Of a stretch of 64,000 bases of DNA, positions 55,105 through 63,763 are shown piece after piece. Made by a program: the position numbers and the translations under genes. Below the pieces are notes generated by a model. It worked only from the letters and a program-made list of their open reading frames with translations, was not told the origin of the DNA and made no database searches. The DNA comes from Flavobacteriaceae bacterium (GTDB lineage Bacteria; Bacteroidota; Bacteroidia; Flavobacteriales; Flavobacteriaceae). The stretch covers positions 1 to 64,000 of the forward strand of contig JABXHX010000020.1 of NCBI GenBank assembly GCA_013373385.1, read 5' to 3'. How positions within the stretch are numbered: position 1 is the stretch's first letter; each line of letters begins with the position of its first letter.

Positions 55105-55851
55105 TTAAATTACTTTTGCTTCGTTGTGTAAAAGATTGATTAACTCATCAATATTATCTGCGTCTACCAATTTTACTGCACCTTTTGGAGCAGGCTTTTC
55201 AAAGGATGCAATGGTTGTTTGACTTGCTGCATCAACCGCTTCTAAAACTTGTAATGGCTTTTTTCTCGCCATCATAATACCTCTCATATTAGGAATCCGT
55301 AAATCTTTTTCTTCTACCAATCCTTTCTGCCCAGCAATAACCAATGGTAAGTTAACAGTTAAGGTTTCGTTACCACCATCAATCTCTCGCGTTGCAGTAG
55401 CTGTATTTCCTTCAACCTCCATCCCTATACAACCATTAACAAAATTGTAATCTACTAAAGACGCTAGCATACCTGGAACCATCGCTCCGTTATAATCAAT
55501 TGATTCTCTTCCTGCCAATACTAAATCGTAGCCTCCATTTTTAACAACTTCCGCTAATTGCTTTGCCACAAAAAAGCCATCAGTAGCCTCTGCATTTACA
55601 CGTATTGCATCATCTGCACCAATTGCTAAAGCTTTACGCAAAGTAGGTTCTGTAGTTACATTACCAACATTTACAACAGTTACGGTTGCTCCTTGTTTTT
55701 CTTTAAACCACATGGCTCTTGTTAAACTAAACTCATCATATGGATTGATCACAAACTGTACTCCGTTGGCATCAAACTTCGTATCGTTTTCTGTGAAATT
55801 AATTTTTGAAGTGGTATCAGGTACATGGCTGATACATACTAATATTTTCAT
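55105..55851 (-). CDS. etfB: Electron transfer flavoprotein, beta subunit
   Basis: This 248-residue EtfB binds AMP and forms the heterodimer with EtfA. The family motifs are visible: KILVCISHVPDTTSKINF, FVINPYDEFSLTRAMWFKE, RKALAIGADDAIRVNAE, DLVLAGRESIDYNGAMVPGMLASLV and the C-terminal LPLVIAGQKGLVEEKDLRIPNMRGIMMARKKPLQV. Its start faces the divergent pdhB gene across a 222-base gap that holds a perfect 24-bp palindrome. Confidence 0.96.
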   Translation of the reverse strand: MKILVCISHVPDTTSKINFTENDTKFDANGVQFVINPYDEFSLTRAMWFKEKQGATVTVVNVGNVTTEPTLRKALAIGADDAIRVNAEATDGFFVAKQLAEVVKNGGYDLVLAGRESIDYNGAMVPGMLASLVDYNFVNGCIGMEVEGNTATATREIDGGNETLTVNLPLVIAGQKGLVEEKDLRIPNMRGIMMARKKPLQVLEAVDAASQTTIASFEKPAPKGAVKLVDADNIDELINLLHNEAKVI

Positions 55852-55912
55852 GTAATTATTTTTTGGTAAAAATTGTAATTTTAATGGCTACGAATTTATA
55901 ACTTTTTTTTCA

Positions 55913-55936
55913 ATTTATTATGCATGCATAATAAAT
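55913..55936. promoter_or_regulatory. Perfect 24-bp palindrome between etfB and pdhB (candidate operator)
   Basis: The sequence is a fully symmetrical 24-bp palindrome with centre TGCATGCA, inner arms TTATTATGCA/TGCATAATAA and outer bases ATT/AAT; the next pair outward is mismatched. It lies 62 bases upstream of etfB and 138 bases upstream of pdhB, in the shared intergenic gap. Since it has no loop and no T run it is a better protein-binding site than a terminator. The binding protein is unknown. Confidence 0.55.
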
Positions 55937-56036
55937 AATTTTGATTTATTAGCAAATAATTCTACGCTACTCTTCTTTTTTCATAAAAAATAATCATGTT
56001 TAATGGTTCTATGTAAAAAAATGAATATTAATTTTA

Positions 56037-56044
56037 TATTTTTG
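56037..56044 (+). promoter_or_regulatory. -7 box for pdhB
   Basis: TATTTTTG matches TAnnTTTG and lies 29 bases before the ATG at 56074. No -33 TTG was found at the usual distance. Confidence 0.45.
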
Positions 56045-56073
56045 CTACGCAAAATTTAAGACGAAAATAGAGA

Positions 56074-57051
56074 ATGAAAACAGTTCAATTTAGAGAAGCT
56101 ATTTGCGAAGCCATGAGTGAAGAAATGCGCAGAGATGAAAGCATTTATTTAATTGGTGAAGAAGTAGCAGAATACAATGGTGCTTACAAAGCATCTAAAG
56201 GAATGCTAGATGAGTTTGGTGCAAAAAGAGTAATAGACGCTCCTATTGCAGAATTAGGTTTTGGAGGTATTGCTGTAGGATCTGCCATGAACGGTAACCG
56301 ACCAATCGTAGAATATATGACATTCAACTTTTCTTTAGTTGGTATTGATCAAATCATAAATAACGCTGCAAAAATTAGACAAATGTCTGGTGGGCAATTT
56401 AATTGTCCTATTGTATTTAGAGGACCAACAGCTTCTGCAGGTCAATTAGCAGCAACGCATTCACAAGCATTTGAAAACTGGTTTGCAAATACTCCTGGAC
56501 TAAAAGTAATCGTACCTTCAAATCCGTATGATGCAAAAGGATTGTTAAAAGCTGCTATAAGAGATGATGATCCTATTATCTTTATGGAATCTGAGCAAAT
56601 GTATGGAGATAAAATGGAAATTCCAGAAGGTGAATATGTGTTACCAATTGGAGTTGCAGATATCAAAAGAGAAGGCTCAGATGTAACCATTGTATCGTTT
56701 GGAAAAATTATCAAAGAAGCATATAAAGCAGCAGACGAACTTGCAAAAGAAAATATTTCTTGTGAAATTATCGATTTAAGAACAGTGCGCCCAATGGATC
56801 ATGAAACAATCTTAAGCTCTGTAAAAAAGACCAACCGTTTGGTTATTTTAGAAGAAGCTTGGCCATTTGCTAGTGTTGCTTCAGAAATTACATTTAGAGT
56901 TCAAGACGAAGCTTTTGATTATTTAGATGCACCAATTAAGAGGATAACAACAGCAGATACACCTGCACCTTATTCTCCAGTATTATTAGAAGCTTGGTTA
57001 CCAAATTATACCGATGTAGTTAAAGCTGTTAAAGAAGTAATGTACATCTAA
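56074..57051 (+). CDS. pdhB: Pyruvate dehydrogenase complex E1 component, beta subunit
   Basis: This 325-residue E1-beta carries TVQFREAICEAMSEEMRRDESIYLIGEEVAEYNGAYKASKGM, RVIDAPIAELGFGGIAVGSAMNG, PIVFRGPTASAGQLAATHSQAFENWFANTPGLKVIVPSNPYDAKGLLKAAI, and the C-terminal transketolase domain (VTIVSFGKIIKEAYKAADEL, RTVRPMDHETI, EEAWPFASVASEI). With the alpha subunit it decarboxylates pyruvate using thiamine diphosphate. The alpha and E2 genes are not next to it, which is usual in flavobacteria, where pdhB sits alone beside etfAB. It ends in a strong terminator. Confidence 0.94.
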   Translation: MKTVQFREAICEAMSEEMRRDESIYLIGEEVAEYNGAYKASKGMLDEFGAKRVIDAPIAELGFGGIAVGSAMNGNRPIVEYMTFNFSLVGIDQIINNAAKIRQMSGGQFNCPIVFRGPTASAGQLAATHSQAFENWFANTPGLKVIVPSNPYDAKGLLKAAIRDDDPIIFMESEQMYGDKMEIPEGEYVLPIGVADIKREGSDVTIVSFGKIIKEAYKAADELAKENISCEIIDLRTVRPMDHETILSSVKKTNRLVILEEAWPFASVASEITFRVQDEAFDYLDAPIKRITTADTPAPYSPVLLEAWLPNYTDVVKAVKEVMYI

Positions 57052-57068
57052 AAAAGAAACACCTTTTT

Positions 57069-57104
57069 AAAACCCGTTTTAGTTTTCTAAAACGGGTTTT
57101 TGTT
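57069..57104 (+). terminator. Rho-independent terminator after pdhB
   Basis: AAAACCCGTTTTAG (57069-57082) pairs perfectly with CTAAAACGGGTTTT (57087-57100) around a 4-nt loop and runs into further T. The symmetrical A/T flanks could let it work in both directions. Confidence 0.85.
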
Positions 57105-57152
57105 TATCTAAAAATAACCTAAAATTATAGCTCTTAAAGTATAAATTATCAG

Positions 57153-57160
57153 TACTTTTG
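57153..57160 (+). promoter_or_regulatory. -7 box for inorganic pyrophosphatase
   Basis: TACTTTTG matches TAnnTTTG, 37 bases before the ATG at 57197. It overlaps the earlier in-frame ATG at 57158, which therefore cannot be the start of a transcript from this promoter. Confidence 0.5.
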
Positions 57161-57196
57161 TCGTCCGAAAAAAATGAACTAAGAAATATAGTAAAC

Positions 57197-57724
57197 ATGA
57201 GTGCAAAAGAAAGAAAGACATTTGATGTATTGATAGAGATACCTAAAGGAAGTAGAAATAAGTATGAGTATGATTTTGAATTGAACAAAATTCGCTTTGA
57301 TAGAATGCTATTCTCTTCTATGATGTATCCTGCAGACTACGGTTTTATTCCTGAGACATTGGCATTAGACGGAGATCCTCTTGACGTATTGGTATTAGGT
57401 ACAGAGCCTACATTTCCTATGTGTGTGATGGAAGTAAAACCTATAGGTGTTTTCCATATGGCAGATGAAAAAGGTCCGGATGAAAAAATTGTTTGTGTTC
57501 CTATTTCCGATCCTATTTGGAATAACCTGAATGATTTATCGGATATAAATCCACATCAAATAAAAGAAATTGAACACTTTTTTCAAGTATACAAAGATTT
57601 AGAAAAGAAAAAAGTAGATGTTGGAGGTTGGGGAGATGCAAACGAAGCCTATGATATTGTTGATAAATGTATTGACAGATACCAAACAAGCGAGCATAAA
57701 GTAAACAGAGATTTTACAATCTAA
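57197..57724 (+). CDS. ppa: Inorganic pyrophosphatase (soluble, family I)
   Basis: This 175-residue family I pyrophosphatase hydrolyses PPi to two phosphates. Visible are VLIEIPKGSRNKYEYD, FDRMLFSSMMYPADYGFIPETLALDGDPLDVLVL (the D-x-D-P-x-D signature), KPIGVFHMADEKGPDEKIVCVP and HFFQVYKDLEKKKVDVGGW. The ATG at 57197 (MSAKERKTFDVLIEI) was preferred over 57158 because it matches family length and because a -7 box covers the earlier start. A membrane pyrophosphatase gene follows on the same strand after a terminator, so the cell has both a soluble and a pumping enzyme encoded side by side. Confidence 0.95.
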   Translation: MSAKERKTFDVLIEIPKGSRNKYEYDFELNKIRFDRMLFSSMMYPADYGFIPETLALDGDPLDVLVLGTEPTFPMCVMEVKPIGVFHMADEKGPDEKIVCVPISDPIWNNLNDLSDINPHQIKEIEHFFQVYKDLEKKKVDVGGWGDANEAYDIVDKCIDRYQTSEHKVNRDFTI

Positions 57725-57745
57725 CCAACCTTTTTAAAAAGAAAT

Positions 57746-57783
57746 AAAAAAAGCCTTACAATCAATACCTGTAAGGCTTTTTC
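57746..57783 (+). terminator. Rho-independent terminator after ppa
   Basis: AAAAGCCTTACA and TGTAAGGCTTTT pair perfectly (12 bp) around a 9-nt loop, with A and T runs outside. It separates ppa from the membrane pyrophosphatase gene. Confidence 0.88.
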
Positions 57784-57843
57784 TTTCACATTGATTTTGT
57801 TATATTTACGGCCGTTAAAAATTAATCAAATCAAATATATAAT

Positions 57844-60258
57844 ATGGAATCAATGATGATTTACATGCCAATAGCTTTGGCAGCCTTAGGCTTAATTTAC
57901 ATGATTGTTAAGCAAAAATGGGTTATGAAACAAGATGCAGGAGATGGTAAAATGAAAGAAATTTCAGATCACATCTATGAAGGAGCATTGGCTTTTTTAA
58001 ATGCTGAATATAGACTCTTAGCAATTTTTGTAGTAATCGTAAGTATTTTACTTGCAATAGTATCGTTTGTAGTACCTACAACGCACTGGCTAATTGTAAT
58101 CGCATTTGTTTTTGGAGCCGTATTTTCTGCATTTGCTGGAAATATTGGAATGAAAATAGCAACAAAAACCAATGTAAGAACTACTCAAGCTGCTCGTACA
58201 AGTTTACCAAATGCATTAAAAATATCTTTTGGAGGTGGAACAGTAATGGGATTAGGTGTTGCTGGTTTAGCCGTGTTAGGTTTAACAGCATTCTTTATTA
58301 TTTTCTATAACTTCTTTATGGGAGGTTCTTGGACATCGACTGGCGATATGACTATTGTTCTAGAAACTCTAGCAGGATTCTCATTAGGAGCTGAATCTAT
58401 TGCATTGTTTGCAAGAGTTGGTGGTGGAATCTATACAAAAGCTGCCGATGTTGGTGCAGATTTAGTTGGTAAAGTAGAAGCTGGTATTCCAGAAGATGAT
58501 CCAAGAAACCCTGCTACAATTGCAGATAACGTTGGAGACAATGTTGGAGATGTTGCTGGAATGGGAGCAGATTTATTTGGTTCTTATGTAGCAACCGTAT
58601 TAGCTGCAATGGTTTTAGGGAATTATGTAATTAAAGACATGGGCGGAAGTATTTCTGATGCATTTGGAGGTATCGGACCAATCTTATTACCAATGGCTAT
58701 TGCTGGTGCAGGAATCATTATTTCTGTAATTGGTACCATGTTAGTAAAAATTAAAAGCAACGATGCTAAAGAAGCACAGGTTATGAGTGCTTTAAATGTG
58801 GGTAACTGGACTTCTATTGTTTTGGTTGCTGTTTCTTGTTTTGCATTGTGTTACTATATGTTGCCAGAGACCATGAATATGGAATTCTTCGGAGAAGGAT
58901 TACAAGAAGTTTCTAGAATGAGCGTTTTCTATGCTACTTTAGTTGGTTTAGTTGTAGGAGCTGTAATTTCATCAGTTACTGAATTCTATACTGGATTAGG
59001 AAAATCTCCTGTCTTAAAAATAGTTCAACAGTCTAGTACTGGAGCAGGAACAAATATTATTGCTGGTTTAGCAACGGGGATGATTTCTACTTTTCCTTCA
59101 GTTTTATTATTTGCTGGTGCCATTTGGGCATCTTATGCTTTTGCTGGATTCTACGGAGTTGCCTTAGCCGCATCTGCTATGATGGCAACCACAGCCATGC
59201 AATTAGCTATTGATGCGTTCGGGCCTATTTCTGATAATGCTGGTGGTATTGCTGAAATGAGTGAACAAGAACCAATCGTAAGAGAACGTACAGATATTTT
59301 AGATTCTGTTGGAAATACAACTGCCGCGACTGGAAAAGGTTTTGCTATTGCTTCTGCTGCATTAACTTCATTAGCTTTATTTGCTGCCTATGTAACTTTT
59401 ACAGGAATTGATGGAATTAACATTTTTAAAGCGCCCGTTTTAGCAATGCTATTTGTTGGAGGTATGGTTCCAGTAGTATTTTCTGCATTAGCAATGAACG
59501 CTGTTGGTAAAGCTGCCATGGAAATGGTACATGAAGTACGTAGACAGTTTAAAATGATTCCAGGAATTATGGAAGGAACTGGGAAACCAGAATACGATAA
59601 ATGTGTGGCAATCTCTACACAAGCATCGTTAAAAGAAATGATGCTACCAGGCTTGTTAACAATCGGATTTCCTTTAATTATTGCTTTTGTACCAATGATT
59701 TTTGGAATGGATAATTTAGCTATTGCAGAAATGTTAGGAGGCTATATGGCCGGTGTTACTGTAAGTGGTGTTTTATGGGCTATTTTCCAAAACAATGCTG
59801 GAGGAGCTTGGGACAACGCTAAGAAATCTTTTGAAGCTGGAGTAGAAATCAACGGAGAAATGACTTACAAAGGTTCTGACGCACATAAAGCGGCTGTAAC
59901 TGGAGATACTGTTGGTGATCCTTTTAAGGATACTTCAGGACCTTCAATGAATATTTTAATTAAATTGACCTGTTTAATTGGTTTGGTTGTAGCTCCTATT
60001 TTAGGAGGACATTCTTCTGATAAACATGCTGTTGTAAACGAAATCAAAAAAGAAGTGCGTGTAGAGGCAAATACCAATCATAATGATATGGCTAAAGCTA
60101 CCATAACAATTTCTACCACAAAAAATGGTAAAACAGTAACTGAAATTAAAGAGTTTGAAGGTACAGTTGAAGAAGTTGAGCAGAAAGCCAAAGCTCTTGC
60201 TAATAAAACAGAAGGCGTTAAAATTGAAATTAAAAAAGAGGTAACTAAAACGAACTAA
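57844..60258 (+). CDS. hppA: Membrane-bound ion-pumping pyrophosphatase, K+-dependent type
   Basis: This 804-residue membrane pyrophosphatase couples PPi hydrolysis to H+ or Na+ transport across the inner membrane. It has about 16 helices, the substrate motif [59 protein letters not shown] and the C-terminal [22 protein letters not shown]. The residue after GNTT is Ala ([13 protein letters not shown]), the hallmark of the K+-dependent subfamily, since K+-independent pumps have Lys there. Whether it moves H+, Na+ or both is not decided here. After the last helix comes an unusual soluble tail of about 75 residues rich in Lys, Glu and Thr ([29 protein letters not shown]). Confidence 0.94.
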   Translation: MESMMIYMPIALAALGLIYMIVKQKWVMKQDAGDGKMKEISDHIYEGALAFLNAEYRLLAIFVVIVSILLAIVSFVVPTTHWLIVIAFVFGAVFSAFAGNIGMKIATKTNVRTTQAARTSLPNALKISFGGGTVMGLGVAGLAVLGLTAFFIIFYNFFMGGSWTSTGDMTIVLETLAGFSLGAESIALFARVGGGIYTKAADVGADLVGKVEAGIPEDDPRNPATIADNVGDNVGDVAGMGADLFGSYVATVLAAMVLGNYVIKDMGGSISDAFGGIGPILLPMAIAGAGIIISVIGTMLVKIKSNDAKEAQVMSALNVGNWTSIVLVAVSCFALCYYMLPETMNMEFFGEGLQEVSRMSVFYATLVGLVVGAVISSVTEFYTGLGKSPVLKIVQQSSTGAGTNIIAGLATGMISTFPSVLLFAGAIWASYAFAGFYGVALAASAMMATTAMQLAIDAFGPISDNAGGIAEMSEQEPIVRERTDILDSVGNTTAATGKGFAIASAALTSLALFAAYVTFTGIDGINIFKAPVLAMLFVGGMVPVVFSALAMNAVGKAAMEMVHEVRRQFKMIPGIMEGTGKPEYDKCVAISTQASLKEMMLPGLLTIGFPLIIAFVPMIFGMDNLAIAEMLGGYMAGVTVSGVLWAIFQNNAGGAWDNAKKSFEAGVEINGEMTYKGSDAHKAAVTGDTVGDPFKDTSGPSMNILIKLTCLIGLVVAPILGGHSSDKHAVVNEIKKEVRVEANTNHNDMAKATITISTTKNGKTVTEIKEFEGTVEEVEQKAKALANKTEGVKIEIKKEVTKTN

Positions 60259-60274
60259 GATTTTAATACAATAT

Positions 60275-60317
60275 AAGAGGCTGACTAAAAAGAAGTGTTT
60301 TAGTCAGCCTCTTTTTT
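60275..60317. terminator. Terminator between hppA and the convergent flavoprotein gene
   Basis: A 16-bp perfect stem, AAGAGGCTGACTAAAA (60275-60290) with its complement at 60298-60313, closes a 7-nt loop and is followed by further T on the plus strand. It is strongest for hppA and may also stop the convergent minus-strand transcript. Confidence 0.88.
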
Positions 60318-60333
60318 ATTGTCCTTTTTTAGG

Positions 60334-61488
60334 CTAATAACTTCTTCTTTTTATTACACCTACTGATTTTCTTTCTAACCTATTTTTAAGCACCCTCACA
60401 GTTAGAAAAAACAATTGTTTAAACTTTGCCAAACGTAATACCAACTCACTAAATCGCAATAATTTACCAAATTCTTTTTGCAATTCTTTTTGATAGGATG
60501 CTAAACGCTCTTCAGAAAAATCATTTTCACGAATACATTCTGCTATCTTTTTTGCACATATAATACCAGACATCATCCCAGTACCCACACCTTCTTTATA
60601 AAATGCATTTGCCAAACCTGCTGCATCACCTACTAATAAAAATCGATTTCCATACGCTTTTTGCTTTCTAAACTGATAAGGTATTCCCCAACCCCTCCAT
60701 GCGTTCACCTGTTCTGCATCTTTAAATTTATCAACTACTTTTGGATGAGAAGTAAGAATTGTGGTAACCTCTTCTTTCAAGTTAATATTGTACGCCTGAA
60801 TTTTTTTAGCATTACCACCTAACGTTACATTTACTTGATTGTCTGCTAATGGAAATACATAAAAAAACAGCGGTATTCCTTTGTAGACAATTCTAATTTC
60901 CGCCTCATTTTTTAAAGACAACCCATTAACATCTTTAAAATAAGCGCTAATAAATGTAGATACTTTTGATCTATCAACTGTATTCTGTCCTAATTTTCTA
61001 GAAACTATAGACTGAATTCCATCTGCGCCCACAATAACTTTTGATAAAATTTCTTTACCATCTTTCAATCTCACCATATACCCATCTGGATGTGCTTCTA
61101 TTTTCTTTACTGCATTCCCAAACTCTTTTATAGCATACTGTTCAGACAAATGGTTCACTAAAAAAAAATCAAAATCAATGCGTTTGCCATAAGATATGAC
61201 CATGTCTCTTTTTTCGCTTTCTTTAAACGTAACCCGTAAGGTATTGTTTAAATGCAAGTTTATTTTTTTACTGTGTATAAACTTTGGGTGCTTTAAAAAT
61301 CGCTCTAAAAGCCCCAATTCTTTAAGTGATTTATAAGCGTATAGTATTAGTCCATCGCCACAGGTTTTGTCTCTTGGAAAAGTTGCTTTATCAATAATAT
61401 AATGGGGTACTTTGTATTTTGACAGCATTAATGATGTACTCGCACCAGAAGGTCCAGCTCCAATTATACAAACATCTGTTTTTATCAT
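60334..61488 (-). CDS. Geranylgeranyl reductase-family FAD-dependent oxidoreductase
   Basis: This 384-residue flavoprotein starts MIKTDVCIIGAGPSGASTSLML (FAD-binding motif) and has FPRDKTCGDGL, KVIVGADGIQSIVSRKLG, FYVFPLADNQVNVTLGG and the FAD C-terminal loop FLLVGDAAGLANAFYKEGVGTGMMSG, as in geranylgeranyl reductase and menaquinone- or lipid-modifying flavin oxidoreductases. It may reduce isoprenoid chains; alternatives are other group A FAD monooxygenase-like enzymes. Start 61488 was chosen: the in-frame extension to 61578 is hydrophobic but runs through the terminator of pckA (61532-61560), so it cannot be normal coding sequence. Confidence 0.87.
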   Translation of the reverse strand: MIKTDVCIIGAGPSGASTSLMLSKYKVPHYIIDKATFPRDKTCGDGLILYAYKSLKELGLLERFLKHPKFIHSKKINLHLNNTLRVTFKESEKRDMVISYGKRIDFDFFLVNHLSEQYAIKEFGNAVKKIEAHPDGYMVRLKDGKEILSKVIVGADGIQSIVSRKLGQNTVDRSKVSTFISAYFKDVNGLSLKNEAEIRIVYKGIPLFFYVFPLADNQVNVTLGGNAKKIQAYNINLKEEVTTILTSHPKVVDKFKDAEQVNAWRGWGIPYQFRKQKAYGNRFLLVGDAAGLANAFYKEGVGTGMMSGIICAKKIAECIRENDFSEERLASYQKELQKEFGKLLRFSELVLRLAKFKQLFFLTVRVLKNRLERKSVGVIKRRSY

Positions 61489-61531
61489 TTTAAGTAAAAA
61501 TATTTCTATAAAAATAGGAAAAACTATCAAC

Positions 61532-61560
61532 AAAAAAAGCCACTCAAATGAGTGGCTTCT
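61532..61560 (-). terminator. Terminator after pckA
   Basis: On the minus strand AAGCCACTC, a 4-nt loop and GAGTGGCTT are followed by TTTTTTTG, 20-odd bases after the pckA stop at 61579. Confidence 0.85.
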
Positions 61561-61578
61561 TACTAATTTTATTTGCAT

Positions 61579-63171
61579 TTATACTATTGGCCCACCTGCA
61601 ATTATTTCTTCGTTTGCAAATTCTTCAAACTGTGCAAAATTCTTTTTAAATGAATTTGCCAATTCCATTGCTTTTGCATCGTATGCCTCTTTATCTGTCC
61701 AAGTAGCTTTAGGATTTAAAACATCGCTTGGCACATTCTCGCAAGATTGCGGTACAAGCAATCCAAATACAGGATGCTGAACATACGCTACATCATCTAA
61801 TTTATTTTCTAATGCTGCAGTAATCATTGCTCTGGTATATTTTAGTTTCATTCTACTTCCAATACCATACGGGCCACCTGTCCAACCAGTATTTATCAGC
61901 CAAACATTTACACCAGCTTCTTGCATTTTCTTACTAAGCATTTCTGCGTATTTAGTTGGGTGTAGCGGCATAAAAGGTGCTCCGAAGCATGCAGAAAAAC
62001 TTGGTTGTGGTTCATTTACCCCCGCTTCTGTACCTGCTACTTTTGCTGTATATCCAGAAATAAAATGATATGCAGCTTGTCCTGGCGTTAGTTTAGAAAT
62101 TGGAGGCAGTACACCAAACGCATCTGCTGTTAAGAAAAATATATTTTTTGGATTCTTACCTATAGATCCAGGCTGAATATTATCTATATGATAAATTGGG
62201 TAACTTACTCTTGTATTTTGAGTTATTGAAGTGTCTGTAAAATCTACAACCCCATGCTCGTCCATAATTACATTTTCAAGAATAGCTCCTTTTTTAATGG
62301 CGTGGTAAATTTCGGGTTCGTTTTCTTCTGTTAAATCTATTGCTTTTGCATAACAACCACCTTCAAAATTAAATATGGTATTTTCGTTTGTCCAGCCATG
62401 CTCATCATCACCAATTAATTTTCTTTCTGGATCTGCAGATAAAGTGGTTTTTCCAGTACCAGATAATCCAAAGAAAATAGCGGTATCTCCATCTTTTCCA
62501 ACATTTGCAGAACAGTGCATTGGTAAGGTATTTTTAAATACAGGTAGGACAAAGTTCAAAGCAGAAAAAATGCCTTTTTTAATTTCTCCTGTATAACCTG
62601 TACCACCTACTAAAGCAATTTTTCTTGTAAAATTTAAAATGGCAAAATTATGTTGCCTGGTACCATCTATTGCTGGATTTGCCATAAACTCTGGCGCATT
62701 AATTACTGTCCACTCTGGTGAAAAATCTTTTAATTCTTCTTTTGTTGGACGTAAAAACATGTTATAGGCAAACATATTACTCCAAGGATATTCGTTTACA
62801 ACACGAACATTCATTTTATAATTATCGTCTGCACATACATAACTATCTCTTACATATAACTCTTTGTTGGCTAAATAAGCGACAACCTTGTCATATAATT
62901 TATCAAATTTTTCTGATGAAAAAGGAATGTTTATTCCTCCCCACCAAACTCTATCTTTGGTAATCTCATCTTCTACAATAAAGCGATCTTTTGGAGATCT
63001 TCCTGTAAACTCTCCGGTATTTACTGCTATTGCCCCAGAGCTAGCTTCAACACCCATTTCTTTTTCTAACGTTGCTGCATGCAATTGGTCTGACGTTAAA
63101 TTGTAACGAACGATTGCGTCTTTAATTCCTAAATCATCTAACGAAATCGATTTCGTATTTAAATCTATCAT
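61579..63171 (-). CDS. pckA: Phosphoenolpyruvate carboxykinase (ATP)
   Basis: This 530-residue ATP-dependent PEP carboxykinase converts oxaloacetate and ATP to PEP, the entry step of gluconeogenesis, needed by a cell living on amino acids. Visible are SGAIAVNTGEFTGRSPKDRFIV, the P-loop FFGLSGTGKTTLSADPERKLIGDDEHGW (kinase-1a and metal Asp), FNFEGGCYAKAIDL, NTRVSYPIYHIDNIQPGSIG, LTPGQAAYHFISGYTAKVAGTEAG and WLINTGWTGGPYGIGSRMKL. Length is typical. It has its own promoter box and terminator. Gluconeogenesis from 2-oxoglutarate, the end product of the hydroxyproline route, would pass through this enzyme. Confidence 0.97.
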   Translation of the reverse strand: MIDLNTKSISLDDLGIKDAIVRYNLTSDQLHAATLEKEMGVEASSGAIAVNTGEFTGRSPKDRFIVEDEITKDRVWWGGINIPFSSEKFDKLYDKVVAYLANKELYVRDSYVCADDNYKMNVRVVNEYPWSNMFAYNMFLRPTKEELKDFSPEWTVINAPEFMANPAIDGTRQHNFAILNFTRKIALVGGTGYTGEIKKGIFSALNFVLPVFKNTLPMHCSANVGKDGDTAIFFGLSGTGKTTLSADPERKLIGDDEHGWTNENTIFNFEGGCYAKAIDLTEENEPEIYHAIKKGAILENVIMDEHGVVDFTDTSITQNTRVSYPIYHIDNIQPGSIGKNPKNIFFLTADAFGVLPPISKLTPGQAAYHFISGYTAKVAGTEAGVNEPQPSFSACFGAPFMPLHPTKYAEMLSKKMQEAGVNVWLINTGWTGGPYGIGSRMKLKYTRAMITAALENKLDDVAYVQHPVFGLLVPQSCENVPSDVLNPKATWTDKEAYDAKAMELANSFKKNFAQFEEFANEEIIAGGPIV

Positions 63172-63222
63172 TATTTTAATTTTAAGTTGTGTTTAGTATT
63201 TGTTACTACTAATTAGTTGGTA

Positions 63223-63230
63223 CAAAAGTA
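63223..63230 (-). promoter_or_regulatory. -7 box for pckA
   Basis: TACTTTTG on the minus strand matches TAnnTTTG and would start a transcript about 45 bases before the ATG at 63171. A matching -33 TTG was not found. Confidence 0.5.
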
Positions 63231-63278
63231 AAGATTATTTTAAGATTTGTAATGTAATTTTTTCTTTTTATTAACTAT

Positions 63279-63656
63279 TTATTGTTGATTTCTTCTATAA
63301 AAACCAATTGACATAAGTACCCATCCAAAGACAAAACAAAGACCACCTAACGGAGTAACAAACCAAATACTTTTGGCTGTTATTGATGTTAATTGTATCA
63401 AATAGATTGAGCCAGAAAAGAAAAGTATCCCTAGAAAAAACAGGTAGCTAATTATTCTTCTTTGCTTAGTAGTAAACCCGTTATAGGTAACAACAAATAA
63501 CAATACAATTACATGATATATTTGGTATCTAACTGCTGTTTCAAAACTTTTTAATCCTGCCTCAGATAAGCTTTCTTTAAGTGCGTGCGCACCAAATGCC
63601 CCTAATAAAATGGCAGCTGCGCCAAGTAAAGCTATGATTGTTAAATTTTTATACAT
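63279..63656 (-). CDS. DUF423 family small membrane protein
   Basis: This 125-residue protein has four membrane helices (near 7-26, 45-62, 70-88 and 95-115) and the DUF423/YgdD signature: IALLGAAAILLGAFGAHALKESLSEAGLKSFETAVRYQIYHVIVLL, then FLGILFFSGSIYLIQLT and FVTPLGGLCFVFGWVLMS. The function is not known. It is a single minus-strand gene upstream of pckA and divergent from the truncated dehydrogenase gene. Confidence 0.92.
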   Translation of the reverse strand: MYKNLTIIALLGAAAILLGAFGAHALKESLSEAGLKSFETAVRYQIYHVIVLLFVVTYNGFTTKQRRIISYLFFLGILFFSGSIYLIQLTSITAKSIWFVTPLGGLCFVFGWVLMSIGFYRRNQQ

Positions 63657-63763
63657 TTTAATGATTTTTGTTTTATTTTAAACTTTTTTAGATGAATTGT
63701 GTATTTTAGCTCACAACAATTTTATCAAAAAAATTACAGTAAAATTACTTATTAATAATTAGA

